Shown here in pieces: positions 1 through 5,970 of a stretch of 9,299 bases of DNA. The DNA lies in contig CALCPL010000091.1 of the NCBI GenBank assembly GCA_937897125.1, positions 1 to 9,299 on the forward strand, given 5' to 3'. The notes beneath the pieces are model-generated. The model had not been told where the DNA came from. It did not search any database and saw only the letters and a program-made list of their open reading frames with translations. Position 1 is the stretch's first letter; every line of letters begins with the position of its first letter. The stretch is from an uncultured Candidatus Pelagibacter sp. Its GTDB lineage: Bacteria > Pseudomonadota > Alphaproteobacteria > Pelagibacterales > Pelagibacteraceae. The position numbers and the translations under genes are program-made.

Positions 1-48
1 CGAGATTGCCTCTTGTCTCGTGGGCTCGGAGATGTGTATAAGAGACAG
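1..48 (+). other. Nextera i7-side sequencing adapter (not genomic)
   Basis: Bases 30-48 are the 19-base Tn5 mosaic end used in Nextera tagmentation, and 15-29 are the Nextera read-2 adapter portion. Bases 7-14 (TGCCTCTT) match, from memory, the N711 index as it appears in the i7 primer, and 1-6 (CGAGAT) are the 3' end of the P7 primer. This is artificial sequence, so the genome begins at base 49. No biological meaning should be read into it. Confidence 0.98.
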
Positions 49-75
49 AAAAAAGTGTGCTCTACTTATAAATAA
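49..75 (+). CDS. possible last codons of an upstream gene, truncated by the adapter
   Basis: In the frame ending with TAA at 73-75 there are eight open codons (KKVCSTYK) between the adapter and argF, leaving two bases before the argF ATG. That spacing would fit a co-transcribed upstream gene; argD (acetylornithine aminotransferase) often precedes argF in Alphaproteobacteria. Eight open codons are expected by chance, so this is only an inference. I see no promoter in this stretch. Confidence 0.25.
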   Translation, partial: KKVCSTYK

Positions 76-77
76 AA

Positions 78-1007
78 ATGAAACATTTTATCAACCTTAA
101 AGACATACCTTCAGCAGATCTTAAAAAGATCATTGCTGATGCAAAAAAAAGAAAACAAAAAAGAAAAAATTATAACACTCTAGAAATTGATAAAGACAAA
201 CCTTTAAAAGGTAAATTGCTTATTCAAATGTTTGAAAAAGCAAGTTTAAGAACACGATTAAGTTTTTATCTTGCAATAAAACAATTGGGTGGAGGAACCA
301 TAACTCTTAGAGCTAACGAATTGCACCTAGGAAAAGGTGGAGAAAGTCTAGCAGATACGGCCAAAATCTTATCGACTTATGGAGATGGTTTTATGCTGAG
401 AACTGATAGTGATGAAAAAATAGCAGAATTTAGTAAATATTTAAAGATACCTGTAATAAATGGTTTAAGCCCATCATCTCATCCAACGCAAGTGCTATCA
501 GATATTTTTACTGTGGAAGAAATTAAAAAAAAATCTATTTCTAAATTAAATATTTGTTGGATTGGAGATTCAAATAATGTTCTAAATAGCTTGATTGCTG
601 CTTCAGTTAAATTTTCTTTTAATTTAAATATTGGTTGTCCCAAGAATTATGAGCCTAAAAAATTTGTATTAGATTGGGTTAAAAAAAATAAAAGAAAAAT
701 TCATATTTTTAATGATGCAAGAAAAGCAGTTAAAAATGCTGATGTAATCTTTTCAGATAAAGTAATTTCATTGAATGATAGAGTTAATAAAAATAAAAAG
801 ATTAAAGATTTTAAAAACTTCCAAATTAATTCAAAATTGATGAGTTTTGCTAAAAAAGATACAACTTTTTTACACTGCCTTCCAAGGGGAGAAGAGGTTA
901 CAGGAGATGTTTTTTTGGGAAAAAATTCAGAAGTATGGTTACAGGCTCTAAATAGAGTGCACGTTCAAAAAAGTATTTTATTGTATTGTTTTGGGAAATT
1001 AAGGTAG
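78..1007 (+). CDS. argF: ornithine carbamoyltransferase
   Basis: Cytoplasmic arginine-biosynthesis enzyme joining carbamoyl phosphate to ornithine to give citrulline. At 309 residues it has the normal family length. The carbamoyl-phosphate loop SLRTR is at residues 56-60 (family STRTR), HPTQ at 135-138 (family HPxQ), the second-domain start WIGDSNNVLNS at 151-161, HCLP at 266-269 and LNRVHVQKS at 291-299. Two departures are visible. The ornithine-side SMG loop reads SLN at 211-213, although the preceding Asp207 is kept, and the usual HCLPxxRGEE segment is two residues shorter (HCLPRGEEV). The ATG at 78 gives a complete N-terminus, and no Shine-Dalgarno sequence precedes it. The gene ends tail-to-tail over the cytochrome gene by 9 bases. 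The carbamoyltransferase family is certain; ornithine as substrate is very likely but rests partly on overall similarity. Confidence 0.93.
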   Translation: MKHFINLKDIPSADLKKIIADAKKRKQKRKNYNTLEIDKDKPLKGKLLIQMFEKASLRTRLSFYLAIKQLGGGTITLRANELHLGKGGESLADTAKILSTYGDGFMLRTDSDEKIAEFSKYLKIPVINGLSPSSHPTQVLSDIFTVEEIKKKSISKLNICWIGDSNNVLNSLIAASVKFSFNLNIGCPKNYEPKKFVLDWVKKNKRKIHIFNDARKAVKNADVIFSDKVISLNDRVNKNKKIKDFKNFQINSKLMSFAKKDTTFLHCLPRGEEVTGDVFLGKNSEVWLQALNRVHVQKSILLYCFGKLR

Positions 1008-1538
1008 CTGTTTAGGGCTATCACTGCTTTGATTTAAATATTTAATTACAGAAGCTCTGTCTTTCTCTTTTCTTAAACCAGCATATGACATTTTAGTTCC
1101 CTTTAAATAAGAAGCAGGTTTTTTTAAGAATCCATTTAATTCTTCAAATGACCATTCTTTACCATATGAAGCTAAAGCTTTAGAGTATTTATAATCATCT
1201 ACTCCACCAACTGTTCTACCAACAACATTATATAATGCAGGACCAATCTTATTTTTACCACCTTTATTTATTGAGTGGCATGCTGCACATTTTTTAAAAA
1301 TTTTTTCACCAGAAGCAACATCGCCTAGTGCCATTATAGCTGCAATATCTACTTTTTGTTCAACTTCAGCAACTTGAGATGTTGTAGAGGCTAGTTGTCC
1401 CTCTACTTCAACTTTATATCCAGGATTTTCTGGTTTATTTACATGAAAGACACCATCTGCAATCTTTCCTAAACCGATTACAAGTAGTGCAACCATTAAA
1501 ATTGCTGCAATAATTTTATTAAGCTCGAACGAATCCAT
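999..1538 (-). CDS. cycM: membrane-anchored class I cytochrome c (cycM / c552 type)
   Basis: Monoheme electron carrier held to the periplasmic face of the inner membrane, in alphaproteobacteria thought to pass electrons from the bc1 complex to terminal oxidase. Counted from the start chosen here (179 aa), residues 8-24 form one uncleaved hydrophobic helix (IIAAILMVALLVIGLG), followed by a flexible Ala/Val/Glu-rich linker to about residue 70. The heme domain has CAACH at 84-88 for covalent heme attachment and Met150 in GTKM as the likely distal ligand. An in-frame ATG at 1568 would add ten residues (MLYLQNNNNY). I prefer 1538 because relatives begin MDSFELNK and because a candidate extended -10 at 1559-1567 would place the transcript start downstream of 1568. 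It is divergent from kdsB and pheA, a neighbourhood common in Alphaproteobacteria. Confidence 0.9.
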   Translation of the reverse strand: MDSFELNKIIAAILMVALLVIGLGKIADGVFHVNKPENPGYKVEVEGQLASTTSQVAEVEQKVDIAAIMALGDVASGEKIFKKCAACHSINKGGKNKIGPALYNVVGRTVGGVDDYKYSKALASYGKEWSFEELNGFLKKPASYLKGTKMSYAGLRKEKDRASVIKYLNQSSDSPKQLP

Positions 1539-1558
1539 ATAATTATTATTATTTTGCA

Positions 1559-1567
1559 GATATAACA
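1559..1567 (-). promoter_or_regulatory. candidate extended -10 promoter for cycM
   Basis: On the minus strand the sequence TGTTATATC fits the TGnTATAAT extended -10 pattern except at two positions. It would start transcription near 1552, about 14 bases before the preferred cycM start codon. No convincing -35 is present (TTAAGT lies 19 bases upstream). The region is extremely AT-rich, so chance matches are likely. Confidence 0.35.
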
Positions 1568-1606
1568 TGATAATTAAAAAAATACTTAATTTTTAATTTT
1601 TAATTT

Positions 1607-1623
1607 TGCGTCTGTTAGACGCA
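1607..1623. promoter_or_regulatory. 7-bp GC-rich inverted repeat upstream of kdsB
   Basis: TGCGTCT-GTT-AGACGCA is a perfect 7-bp stem with a 3-base loop, sitting 18 bases before the kdsB ATG in a surrounding of almost pure A/T. Neither strand continues into a T-run, so it is not an intrinsic terminator. It could be an operator for the divergent cycM/kdsB promoters or a hairpin in the kdsB 5' leader. Confidence 0.6.
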
Positions 1624-1641
1624 CAAAATAGTAAATTTATA

Positions 1642-2382
1642 ATGGCTAAAACATTAATATTAATTCCATCAAGAATGTCGGCAAATAGATTGCCGGGTAA
1701 ACCACTTTTAAAAATTAATAATTTATCAATGATTTCTCATGTTTTTAAAAAAGCAGAGGAAGCAAAAATTGGTGAAGTCGTAGTAGCAACAGAAGATAAA
1801 GAAATACTTGATGATGTTGAAAAAAATGGAGGCAGAGCCATTTTAACTGGTAGCACTCACAAGACTGGTACAGATAGAATTTTTGAGGCTTATGAAAAAC
1901 TCAACATCAAGGACATTGATTTTATACTAAACCTACAAGGAGATGAGCCAAATATCGACAAAAATGATATTATAAATTTAAATAATTTTATGATTAATAG
2001 CAGTTCTGAAATTGGAACGCTAGCAGCTGAGATTAAAACTGATAAAATGTTAAGTGATCAAAATGTAGTTAAGGTTATTACAGAGTCAAAACTAGAAAAA
2101 AATAATTTTCCAAAAGCATTAAATTTTACTAGAGATAGTTTTTCAAAAAATAATCAAAATATTTATCATCATATTGGAATCTATTCATACAAAACAAGTA
2201 TATTGAAAAAATTTGTTAGTCTGGATCAAACATTAAGTGAAAAGCAAAATAGATTAGAGCAGCTAAGAGCATTAGATAATAATTTGAAAATCAGTGTTGC
2301 TTTGGCAAATTTTTCTCCTATAGGCGTAGATACAAAAGAAGATTATCTGGCTATAAAAAAAATTATGGAATATAAATCATAA
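1642..2382 (+). CDS. kdsB: 3-deoxy-manno-octulosonate cytidylyltransferase (CMP-Kdo synthetase)
   Basis: Cytoplasmic enzyme activating Kdo with CTP to CMP-Kdo for the lipopolysaccharide inner core, so the organism makes a Gram-negative outer membrane. From the ATG at 1642 the protein is 246 residues, typical of the family. The nucleotide-binding motif IPSRMSANRLPGKPL is at 8-22, VVVATED at 46-52, GTDRI at 76-80 and NLQGDEP at 97-103, whose Asp is expected to bind Mg2+. Later come HHIGIYSYK and LEQLRALD, both family signatures. The frame stays open upstream to a TTG at 1606, but that would place the 1607-1623 hairpin inside the gene and add residues relatives lack, so I chose 1642. No Shine-Dalgarno is visible. 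pheA follows after two bases, implying one transcript. Confidence 0.95.
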   Translation: MAKTLILIPSRMSANRLPGKPLLKINNLSMISHVFKKAEEAKIGEVVVATEDKEILDDVEKNGGRAILTGSTHKTGTDRIFEAYEKLNIKDIDFILNLQGDEPNIDKNDIINLNNFMINSSSEIGTLAAEIKTDKMLSDQNVVKVITESKLEKNNFPKALNFTRDSFSKNNQNIYHHIGIYSYKTSILKKFVSLDQTLSEKQNRLEQLRALDNNLKISVALANFSPIGVDTKEDYLAIKKIMEYKS

Positions 2383-2384
2383 AA

Positions 2385-3215
2385 ATGAGCAAAATTTATT
2401 TTCAGGGTACATTTGGTGCATATTCACATCTAGCAGCGTTAGAAATAGATCCTAAGGCAGAGGTAATTCCATGTAAAACATTTGATGAATGTTTTTTAAA
2501 AACATCTCAAGATAAAAACTCGAGAATGGTAATTCCTGAATCAAATCGAATTACAGGAAATATTGGAATCGAATATCTTATTTTTAAGTATAGACTGAAT
2601 ATTTATGCTGAACATTTTCATAAAATTGAACATAATTTATTAGGACAACTAGATAGTAATTTAAGTGATATAAAAGATGTTTATTCTCACTCTCAAGGCT
2701 TATCTCAGTGCTCTAAATTTATTAAAAAAAATAACTTAGTTGAGCATATTCGTGCTGATACTGCTGGTTCAGCTGAGACAATTTCAAAAACTAAAATTAA
2801 AACTGAAGCAGCAATTGCCTCTTCTTTGAGTGCAGAAATTTATGATCTAAAAATACTTTCAAAAAATATTGAGAATGAAGAGGGTAATGCCACAAGGTTT
2901 TTGGTAATGGGCAATGAAGTTTTACAGCCTGATTTTGGTGAAAAGAAATACATAACTTCTTTTCTGTTTAAACTGAAAAGTAAGCCTGCAGCTCTGTATC
3001 AATCATTAGGTGGTTTTGCTATTAATGGAGTTAATCTTACAAAGCTTCAAAGTTATCCAGAACAAAATTCATTCGAGTCATACTTTTTCTTATGTGATTT
3101 AGATGGTCACATAGATGATCCAAAAGTTCAAAAATCTTTGGAAGAATTAGGACTTCATTGTCAAGATTTTCACGTACTAGGTGTTTTTGAGGCTGATAAA
3201 TTTAGAGAAAAATAA
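2385..3215 (+). CDS. pheA: prephenate dehydratase with ACT domain
   Basis: Converts prephenate to phenylpyruvate in phenylalanine synthesis. It is a stand-alone dehydratase of 276 residues without a chorismate mutase domain, as usual in Alphaproteobacteria. The dehydratase domain spans about 3-178 (FQGTFGAYSHLAA at 6-18; YSHSQGLSQC at 100-109, with Ser101 and Gln108; GNATRF at 167-172, with the catalytic-motif Thr170). The ACT regulatory domain spans about 189-270. Departures: the usual IPIENS segment reads IPESNR at 50-55, keeping Asn54 but replacing the preceding Glu by Ser. The ACT phenylalanine-binding motif ESRP (ESY in many alphaproteobacteria) reads QSYP at 222-225, so feedback inhibition may differ. 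It lies two bases after kdsB and is followed by the SRP RNA gene. Confidence 0.92.
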   Translation: MSKIYFQGTFGAYSHLAALEIDPKAEVIPCKTFDECFLKTSQDKNSRMVIPESNRITGNIGIEYLIFKYRLNIYAEHFHKIEHNLLGQLDSNLSDIKDVYSHSQGLSQCSKFIKKNNLVEHIRADTAGSAETISKTKIKTEAAIASSLSAEIYDLKILSKNIENEEGNATRFLVMGNEVLQPDFGEKKYITSFLFKLKSKPAALYQSLGGFAINGVNLTKLQSYPEQNSFESYFFLCDLDGHIDDPKVQKSLEELGLHCQDFHVLGVFEADKFREK

Positions 3216-3229
3216 TCCAGAAACTTTTC

Positions 3230-3259
3230 TTGTAGATTAGAAAACATTACTGTTATAAT
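3230..3259 (+). promoter_or_regulatory. extended -10 promoter of the SRP RNA gene
   Basis: TGTTATAAT at 3251-3259 is a perfect extended -10 element (TG-n-TATAAT). A weak -35 TTGTAG lies at 3230-3235 with an 18-base spacer. The expected start, seven bases after the -10, is 3266, which is exactly the first base of the SRP RNA terminal helix. That coincidence makes this the best-supported promoter in the window. Confidence 0.8.
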
Positions 3260-3265
3260 AGTTTT

Positions 3266-3349
3266 GGAGGCTAGAGGTGAATGCTGCTTGAACCCGACCA
3301 GATCTTAACGGAAGCAGTCGTAGAGACAGTTATTCAGGTTCTAGTCTCC
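3266..3349 (+). ncRNA. ffs: small signal recognition particle RNA (4.5S-type)
   Basis: RNA scaffold of the signal recognition particle, binding Ffh and FtsY for co-translational membrane targeting. The ends 3266-3275 and 3340-3349 pair over ten base pairs with one G-U. The conserved helix 8 is clear: CGAC at 3295-3298 pairs with GUCG at 3317-3320, the symmetric internal loop is CAGA (3299-3302) opposite AGCA (3313-3316), and UCU (3303-3305) pairs with GGA (3310-3312). The apical tetraloop is UAAC (3306-3309) rather than the GGAA of E. coli. About 84 nt with no Alu domain is the short bacterial form. A strong promoter lies immediately upstream. dnaX begins ten bases after the 3' end with no classical terminator between, the same gene order seen in other bacteria such as Bacillus (scr-dnaX). 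Confidence 0.9.
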
Positions 3350-3359
3350 TTTATATAAA

Positions 3360-5033
3360 ATGAATAAAAATACAAAAGTTTTAGCTTTAAAGTACAGACC
3401 TCAGACATTTAATGATCTTATAGGGCAAGATGTTGTTGCGGAAACAATTTCTAATTCTATTAAGGCTAATAAAGTGCCTAATGCCTATCTTTTTACTGGA
3501 ATTAGAGGAATAGGAAAAACTACTACAGCAAGGATTGTTGCAAAATCTCTAAATTGTTCAAATGGAATAGATAATTTGTGTAAAGAGGAACTTTGTGAAA
3601 ATTGTAATGCCATTTCTAACTCAAATCATATTGATGTATTGGAAATGGATGCAGCAAGTAAAACAGGAGTAGACGATGTAAGAGACCTTATTGAATTTTC
3701 TAGATATGGCCCAACTACTGCTAAATATAAGATATTTATAATTGATGAAGTGCACATGCTTAGCAAACAAGCATTCAATGCATTGTTAAAAACTTTAGAG
3801 GAGCCACCAGAATATTTAAAATTTATCTTTGCAACAACAGAAATAAAAAAAATTCCAATTACAGTGGTCTCACGTTGTCAAAGATTTGATTTATCTAGAA
3901 TTAAATCTTTAGAGTTGTTTGATTTTATTAAGAAAATTAAAGAAAAAGAAAATGGCAACGCATCAGATGATGCTCTTAAATTAATTGTTAAAATTTCTGA
4001 GGGTTCAGTTAGAGATGCGCTATCGTTACTTGATAGGGCTCTACTTACTTTGGATAAAGACAAAGAATTAGATCTTGCAGCAGCACAAAAAATATTTGGT
4101 TATTTTGATAAGTCTCAATTAATTGATTTATTTGAATTGATATTTGAGGGTAAAGAAACTGAAGTTCTCAACACTTATAGAGAAATATATAACCAGGGTG
4201 TTGAACCAAAAATTTTTATTAATGATTTTTTAGAACTCTTGTATTATTTTAAAAATGTAGAGTCACTAAACTTAGATGGTAATAATTTTTTATTGAATGA
4301 TGAAGAGTTTAATAAAATTAAAGATCTTTCAGAAAAAGTTAACAATGAAACCTTAATATTATTTTGGCAATTTACTATTAAAACACTTGAGGAGCTTGAT
4401 ATTGTTTCTAATCAACATTTATCAATGGAAATGTTCTTAATTAGACTAATTCATTTAAGAGGCATTAAACAAGATAGTGATGATTATAACAAAGATAGTA
4501 GGCCAATAGCCGAAAGTGAAAATCAAACATCTTTTTCACCAAAAAAAACAAACGAAGATATATTTGGAATAAAAGATAAAGCAGAGACTATAGGGCAAAT
4601 GAAAAATATTGTTCAAGAAAAAGATATCAAAGAAAAAGAAAATAATAACATTGAAACAAATACCAGTCTTATAAATTCATTTGATGATCTATTAAAAGCA
4701 TGCTCTTCTAAAAAAGAGATTAAATTAAAATATGAATTAGAAAAAAATGTTAACCTTGTAAGTTTTGAAAACAAAAGAATTGAAATTTCATTTAATGAAG
4801 ATTTAGATAAAGATTTTATTAAAGACCTTTCAACAAAACTTTTTGAATGGACTAATGAAAGATGGATTATAAGTCTCAGCAAAACCAAAGGACAGCCATC
4901 TAAAAAAGAAGAAGAAATTAATCAAAAAAAAGAACTGATAGAAAGTGTAAAAAATTCTTCAATTTATAAAGATATTTTAAAAAGTTTCCCTGACGCAGAA
5001 CTTATTGACGTTAAACCTAGAAAAGAAGATTAA
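3360..5033 (+). CDS. dnaX: DNA polymerase III subunit gamma/tau
   Basis: Motor subunit of the clamp loader, loading the beta sliding clamp and, in the tau form, tethering polymerase. It has 557 residues. The AAA+ domain shows Walker A GIRGIGKT at 47-54, a zinc-knuckle Cys set at 66, 74, 79 and 82 (spacing slightly different from the C-x8-C-x2-C-x2-C of E. coli), Walker B IFIIDE at 125-130 followed by VHML, LEEPPEYLKFIFATTE, and the SRC arginine-finger motif at 171-173. Lid and collar domains run to roughly 375, followed by a low-complexity Lys/Asn/Glu linker and a poorly conserved C-terminal tau region. An A8 run at 4541-4548 lies in this linker and might allow a shorter gamma product. The ATG at 3360 starts ten bases after the SRP RNA, with no Shine-Dalgarno. 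ybaB follows after three bases. Confidence 0.95.
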   Translation: MNKNTKVLALKYRPQTFNDLIGQDVVAETISNSIKANKVPNAYLFTGIRGIGKTTTARIVAKSLNCSNGIDNLCKEELCENCNAISNSNHIDVLEMDAASKTGVDDVRDLIEFSRYGPTTAKYKIFIIDEVHMLSKQAFNALLKTLEEPPEYLKFIFATTEIKKIPITVVSRCQRFDLSRIKSLELFDFIKKIKEKENGNASDDALKLIVKISEGSVRDALSLLDRALLTLDKDKELDLAAAQKIFGYFDKSQLIDLFELIFEGKETEVLNTYREIYNQGVEPKIFINDFLELLYYFKNVESLNLDGNNFLLNDEEFNKIKDLSEKVNNETLILFWQFTIKTLEELDIVSNQHLSMEMFLIRLIHLRGIKQDSDDYNKDSRPIAESENQTSFSPKKTNEDIFGIKDKAETIGQMKNIVQEKDIKEKENNNIETNTSLINSFDDLLKACSSKKEIKLKYELEKNVNLVSFENKRIEISFNEDLDKDFIKDLSTKLFEWTNERWIISLSKTKGQPSKKEEEINQKKELIESVKNSSIYKDILKSFPDAELIDVKPRKED

Positions 5034-5036
5034 AGA

Positions 5037-5354
5037 ATGACTGATTTTACAAAAATTTTAGATAAAGCAAAAGAATTAGAGGCTAAAATGAAAGAGAGCC
5101 AAGAAAAAATAAAAAACATTCAAGTAGAAGGAACATCTGGTTCAAATTCTGTAAAGGTTACTTTAAATGGTGAAAATGAAATGATCAAAATTGACCTTTC
5201 AGACGAAATATTAAAGGAAAATAAGATTATAATCGAAGATTTGATAGTGGCTGCCCATAATAATGCAAAATCAGAATTGAAATCCAAGACATCTGAAGAA
5301 ATTTCTAAGTCTACAAGTGGATTTGGTATTCCTGGTTTTAAATGGCCACTTTAA
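5037..5354 (+). CDS. ybaB: YbaB/EbfC family nucleoid-associated protein
   Basis: Small DNA-binding dimer of 105 residues, encoded between dnaX and recR as in most bacteria. Residues 6-27 form a Lys/Glu-rich N-terminal helix (AKELEAKMKESQEKI). The core follows, with the EGTSGSNSVKVTLNG strand region at 31-45 and IKIDLSDEIL at 50-59. The protein ends in the family-typical Gly/Phe-rich tail (FGIPGFKWPL). Family members coat DNA non-specifically and are proposed to help recombination or nucleoid structure; the precise role is unsettled. It lies 3 bases after dnaX and 4 before recR, so it belongs to one operon. Confidence 0.92.
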   Translation: MTDFTKILDKAKELEAKMKESQEKIKNIQVEGTSGSNSVKVTLNGENEMIKIDLSDEILKENKIIIEDLIVAAHNNAKSELKSKTSEEISKSTSGFGIPGFKWPL

Positions 5355-5358
5355 GAAT

Positions 5359-5970
5359 ATGCAAAATATTAATGAGATAGAAGAGTTAATTAAATTAATT
5401 TCTAAACTCCCTGGCTTAGGTCCTAAATCTGCAAAAAGAATTGTATTAAAACTTATTAATAATAGGGATGAACTTGTAAAGCCAATGGCAAACACTCTGG
5501 CACAAGTTTATAAAAATGTTATTAGATGTCAATCTTGTGGTACTTTAAAATCTAATTCATTAGGCTGTAACAATTGTGAAAATGCAAAAGAAAAATATAA
5601 TAAAATATGCGTAGTTGAAGACATTGCGGATCAATGGTCAATTGAAAATTCAAATATTTATAAAGGCTACTTTCATATTCTTGGTGGTACTATTTCTTCT
5701 GCTGGCCAGAGAAAAGAAGATCTTTTGATTAATTCATTGGTAGAAAGAGTTTCAAGAGAAAATATTGAAGAAGTTATACTAGCAACAAGTGCAACAGTAG
5801 AAGGTCAAACTACAGCTTATTACATAGAGGATAGTTTAAAAAAAACTTCTACTAAGGTTACAAAACTTGCTCAAGGACTTCCTGTTGGTGGTGAAATAGA
5901 AAATCTTGATGATGGAACTTTATATTCAGCTTTTAAAAACAGAACTGGAATTAAAACTAATTCTGACTAG
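5359..5970 (+). CDS. recR: recombination mediator protein RecR
   Basis: Works with RecO (and RecF) to load RecA onto SSB-coated single-stranded DNA at gaps. From the ATG at 5359 the protein has 203 residues, matching the family. The helix-hairpin-helix LPGLGPKSAKR is at 17-27, a C4 zinc finger at Cys57, 60, 70 and 73, and a Toprim domain from about 82 (ICVVEDIAD) through LATSATVEGQTTA at 141-153. The C-terminal signature is GLPVGGEIE at 173-181. The segment after GGTIS is one residue short and lacks the common GP of the ISPLxGxGPE loop. The frame is open back to a TTG at 5317, but that would overlap ybaB and add non-family residues. The 3' end overlaps glcB tail-to-tail by 14 bases. Confidence 0.94.
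   Translation: MQNINEIEELIKLISKLPGLGPKSAKRIVLKLINNRDELVKPMANTLAQVYKNVIRCQSCGTLKSNSLGCNNCENAKEKYNKICVVEDIADQWSIENSNIYKGYFHILGGTISSAGQRKEDLLINSLVERVSRENIEEVILATSATVEGQTTAYYIEDSLKKTSTKVTKLAQGLPVGGEIENLDDGTLYSAFKNRTGIKTNSD

Noticed and set aside
1606..1641. Upstream TTG start adding twelve residues to KdsB
   Set aside because: The extension is not part of the family and would absorb the intergenic hairpin; ATG at 1642 fits the family N-terminus.
3216..3250. Terminator after pheA
   Set aside because: No stem of useful length followed by a T-run was found between the pheA stop and the SRP RNA promoter.
4613..4888. 91-codon minus-strand frame inside dnaX
   Set aside because: Antisense shadow of the Lys/Glu-rich tau region; its Leu/Ser/Phe-rich translation is the expected mirror of AT-rich coding.
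5317..5358. Upstream TTG start for RecR overlapping ybaB
   Set aside because: The extra residues are the shifted reading of the ybaB tail; ATG at 5359 gives the normal RecR start and length.
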